Shown here in pieces: positions 35,771 to 37,559 of a stretch of DNA of 37,559 bases. Below the pieces are notes generated by a model. The model saw only the letters and a list, made by a program, of their open reading frames with translations. It was not told the origin of the DNA and searched no databases. A program made the position numbers and the translations under genes. Source of the stretch: Bacteroidia bacterium (lineage in GTDB: Bacteria > Bacteroidota > Bacteroidia > NS11-12g > UBA955); NCBI GenBank assembly GCA_030158725.1, contig JAOASJ010000091.1, forward strand, positions 1-37,559, written 5' to 3'. Position 1 is the first letter of the stretch. Each line of letters opens with the position of its first letter.

Positions 35771-36067
35771 TTAACTGATTTTACCTACCATGCAACTGGC
35801 ATAACTTTTCATTTGGGTTAGTAAGTCGTTGTCTTCACCAATTTCAGGGTAACCAATTTTGGCAAGTTTTTCACTGAATTGATGGCGGTCAATAGACGCA
35901 TTGTGTTGAATGTCAATACGCGCATTTTCAACATCCACTTTTACCTCATCAACACCTTCTATTTCACTAATTTTATTGTGAATGGTTTTAGCGCATCCAC
36001 TGCATTTAAGATTGGCAACGATAAAGGTGCTATTGGTTTTTTCTGTGTTTAAAATTGTTGTTTCCAT
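35771..36067 (-). CDS. Heavy-metal-associated (HMA) domain protein
   Basis: 98 residues from the ATG at 36067 (the longer frame would overlap the upstream gene). One HMA fold with the metal site LKCSGCAKT (C22, C25), then EIEGVDEVKVDVENARIDIQ. After the HMA domain the C-terminus adds about 20 residues ending YASCMVGKIS with a third Cys (C92). HMA proteins carry Cu(I) or similar soft metals, but in a sulfur operon the thiols could also carry sulfane sulfur. It starts 1 nt after the persulfide dioxygenase-like gene. Confidence 0.88.
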   Translation of the reverse strand: METTILNTEKTNSTFIVANLKCSGCAKTIHNKISEIEGVDEVKVDVENARIDIQHNASIDRHQFSEKLAKIGYPEIGEDNDLLTQMKSYASCMVGKIS

Positions 36068-36068
36068 A

Positions 36069-37481
36069 TTAGCTTTTTGATTTTTGGCAAGCATTTGAAA
36101 TTACAGGAACTGAAGTTTTTGAGATGCCTGAAAATCCAGATTCAACATCTACAAAATTATCCCATCCTCTAGATTTTAATATTGAGGCAGCCACCATACT
36201 TCTGTAGCCCCCTGCACAATGCATAACAAACGGTTTGTCTTTAGGGAATTCAGCGAGGTGGTCGTTGATATAATCGAGAGGAATATTGATTGCATCTTTC
36301 ACATGGTCGGCGTTAAACTCGTTGGCATTTCTAACATCAATAACGATTGGATTCTCAGGAAGAATGCTTTCAAAAGTTTCAGCAGATATTCTTTTTACAG
36401 AATCGAATTCTTTACCATCATTTTTCCAAGCCTCAAAACTGCCATCTAAATAGGCAATTGGATGGTCGTATCCCACACGGGCTAAGCGGGTGATGACTTC
36501 TTTTTCGCGGCCTTTATCTGCAACGATTAAAATTTCTTGTTTGATATCAGGAATTAATGCACCTACCCATGGTGCAAAGTTGCCATCAATACCAATATTG
36601 ATTGAGTTAGGAATAAAGCCTTTTGCAAATTCATTGGCTTCTCGTGTGTCTAAAATGAGTGCGCTGGTTTCATTTGCAACGGCTTCAAAGGTGTCGGGAT
36701 TTAATGCTTGCATGCCACGTTCCATAATGTCATCAAAACTATCGTAACCGCGGATATTCATTAGAACATTTTTTGGGAAATACGCAGGAGGAGTTGTAAG
36801 TCCATCCAGAAGTTCTGTCATGAATTCTTCTTTGCTCATATCTGCTCTCAAGGCATAATTCACTTGTTTTTGATGACCTAAAGTATCAGTGGTTTCTTTG
36901 CTCATATTTTTACCACAAGCGCTACCTGCACCGTGGTTAGGGTATATGATTATATCGTCTGCCAAAGGCATGATTTTATTGCGCAAAGAATCGTATAAAT
37001 GTGCAGCTAGTTTTTCGCTGGTTAATTCAGCAATGACATGTTGGGCAAGATCGGGGCGACCAACATCACCTATGAATAGGGTGTCTCCAGAGATCAGTCC
37101 ATGTTCTTTGCCGTTTTCATCAATAACTAAATAGCAAGTACTTTCCATGGTATGGCCTGGGGTATGTAAAACTTTGACTTGGTAATTGCCAACTTTAAAA
37201 ATTTGATTGTCTTCAGCCACTACTGCATCAAAACCTGGTTTGGCAGTTGGACCATATACAATTTGAGCACCGGTTTTTTTAGCTAAATCGAGGTGACCAG
37301 AAACAAAGTCTGCGTGAAAATGCGTTTCAAAAACGTATTTGATTTTTGCATTGTCTTTATTGGCTCTGTCGATATAGGGTTGAACTTCTCTAAGTGGGTC
37401 GAAGATTGCAGCTTCACCATTGCTTTCTAAATAATATGCAGCGTGTGCGATACATCCGGTATAAATTTGTTCTAATTTCAT
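36069..37481 (-). CDS. Persulfide dioxygenase-like metallo-beta-lactamase fold protein with two rhodanese domains
   Basis: 470 residues. The N-terminal domain (about 1-225) is an ETHE1/Blh-type metallohydrolase fold with THFHAD (H54, H56, D58), H110 in HTPGH and D133 in SGDTLF. ETHE1-type enzymes oxidise glutathione persulfide to sulfite; the iron ligands expected there are present (H54, H110, D133). The first rhodanese (about 265-355) lacks the catalytic Cys: its loop is ADKGRE with D322. The second (about 365-455) is intact, with HCAGGYRS and C422. It is the first gene of a four-gene operon with HMA, rhodanese and thioredoxin. A -7 box and a CRP/FNR-type operator lie upstream. Confidence 0.92.
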   Translation of the reverse strand: MKLEQIYTGCIAHAAYYLESNGEAAIFDPLREVQPYIDRANKDNAKIKYVFETHFHADFVSGHLDLAKKTGAQIVYGPTAKPGFDAVVAEDNQIFKVGNYQVKVLHTPGHTMESTCYLVIDENGKEHGLISGDTLFIGDVGRPDLAQHVIAELTSEKLAAHLYDSLRNKIMPLADDIIIYPNHGAGSACGKNMSKETTDTLGHQKQVNYALRADMSKEEFMTELLDGLTTPPAYFPKNVLMNIRGYDSFDDIMERGMQALNPDTFEAVANETSALILDTREANEFAKGFIPNSINIGIDGNFAPWVGALIPDIKQEILIVADKGREKEVITRLARVGYDHPIAYLDGSFEAWKNDGKEFDSVKRISAETFESILPENPIVIDVRNANEFNADHVKDAINIPLDYINDHLAEFPKDKPFVMHCAGGYRSMVAASILKSRGWDNFVDVESGFSGISKTSVPVISNACQKSKS

Positions 37482-37503
37482 GTGTTTTGATGATTTGATA
37501 CTG

Positions 37504-37511
37504 CAAAATTA
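37504..37511 (-). promoter_or_regulatory. -7 box for the persulfide/rhodanese operon
   Basis: TAATTTTG on the minus strand, an exact TAnnTTTG match 22 nt before the ATG at 37481. The CRP/FNR-type palindrome at 37533-37548 is centred 29.5 bp upstream of its first base. Confidence 0.55.
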
Positions 37512-37532
37512 GAGCTATTCAAAATAATAAAA

Positions 37533-37548
37533 TGTGATAATGGTCACA
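37533..37548. promoter_or_regulatory. CRP/FNR-type operator upstream of the persulfide/rhodanese operon
   Basis: TGTGA-TAATGG-TCACA is an exact match to the E. coli CRP consensus TGTGA-N6-TCACA. It sits at about -41 to the expected start of the minus-strand transcript, the class II position where an activator contacts RNA polymerase. The sequence ends at 37559, so a divergent gene that may share the site cannot be seen. Confidence 0.68.
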
Positions 37549-37559
37549 ATGGGGGAGAG

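Overview
The window looks like a chromosomal segment of a Bacteroidota bacterium. The evidence is AT-rich DNA, repeated TAnnTTTG promoter boxes (the -7 element of the Bacteroidota primary sigma factor), almost no Shine-Dalgarno sequences, two proteins ending in type IX secretion (T9SS) sorting domains, and Bacteroidota-type families (DUF4293, DUF2130, DUF1573, a CNKICG-type CoxB). I see no rRNA, tRNA, CRISPR array, insertion sequence or phage gene. Most of it is housekeeping or respiratory DNA.

Layout. 1-4435: a possible broken gene end, a DUF2130 coiled-coil protein, then a selenium set (mnmH, a META-domain secreted protein, selD). 4576-9639: a YkuK-like RNase H fold protein convergent with rlmN-era, then carA and eno. 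9807-10521: a 50-residue membrane ORF divergent from a DUF4293 gene. 10653-19032: an aerobic respiration operon (coxB, coxA, ctaA, ctaB, two subunit III-type proteins, subunit IV, SCO, DUF420). 19092-20183: a small CPMC membrane protein, DUF983 and a charged Spy-like secreted protein. 20423-24487: a 1354-residue T9SS-secreted alpha/beta hydrolase with a beta-helix-like region. 24668-27157: two small membrane proteins, ridA, a 3HCDH-like protein and a T9SS type B secreted protein. 27154-31020, minus strand: a radical SAM/SPASM protein, a flavin reductase and four tandem DUF1573 proteins. 31137-35134: rsmA, mgtE, a CapA-like protein and a PEBP lipoprotein. 35131-37481, minus strand: a sulfur operon (persulfide dioxygenase-like protein with two rhodanese domains, HMA protein, rhodanese, thioredoxin).

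The most notable signal is regulatory. Three intergenic palindromes of the CRP/FNR form TGTGA-N6-TCAC(A/T) lie at 19037-19052, 24614-24629 and 37533-37548. Each sits at nearly the same distance (28.5, 29.5 and 29.5 bp, centre to first base) upstream of a TAnnTTTG-type box, which is class II activator geometry. They precede the CPMC/DUF983 genes, a two-gene unit ending in a DUF2892 (YgaP-like) protein, and the persulfide/rhodanese operon. This suggests one CRP/FNR-family regulator tying oxidase accessory genes to sulfane-sulfur metabolism.

Other points of interest: a roughly 100-residue coiled-coil insertion inside the CuA domain of CoxB, a recurrent near-leaderless promoter architecture, two small membrane ORFs (50 and 33 residues), the four-gene DUF1573 array with a terminator against a start codon, and a reductase-radical SAM pair.
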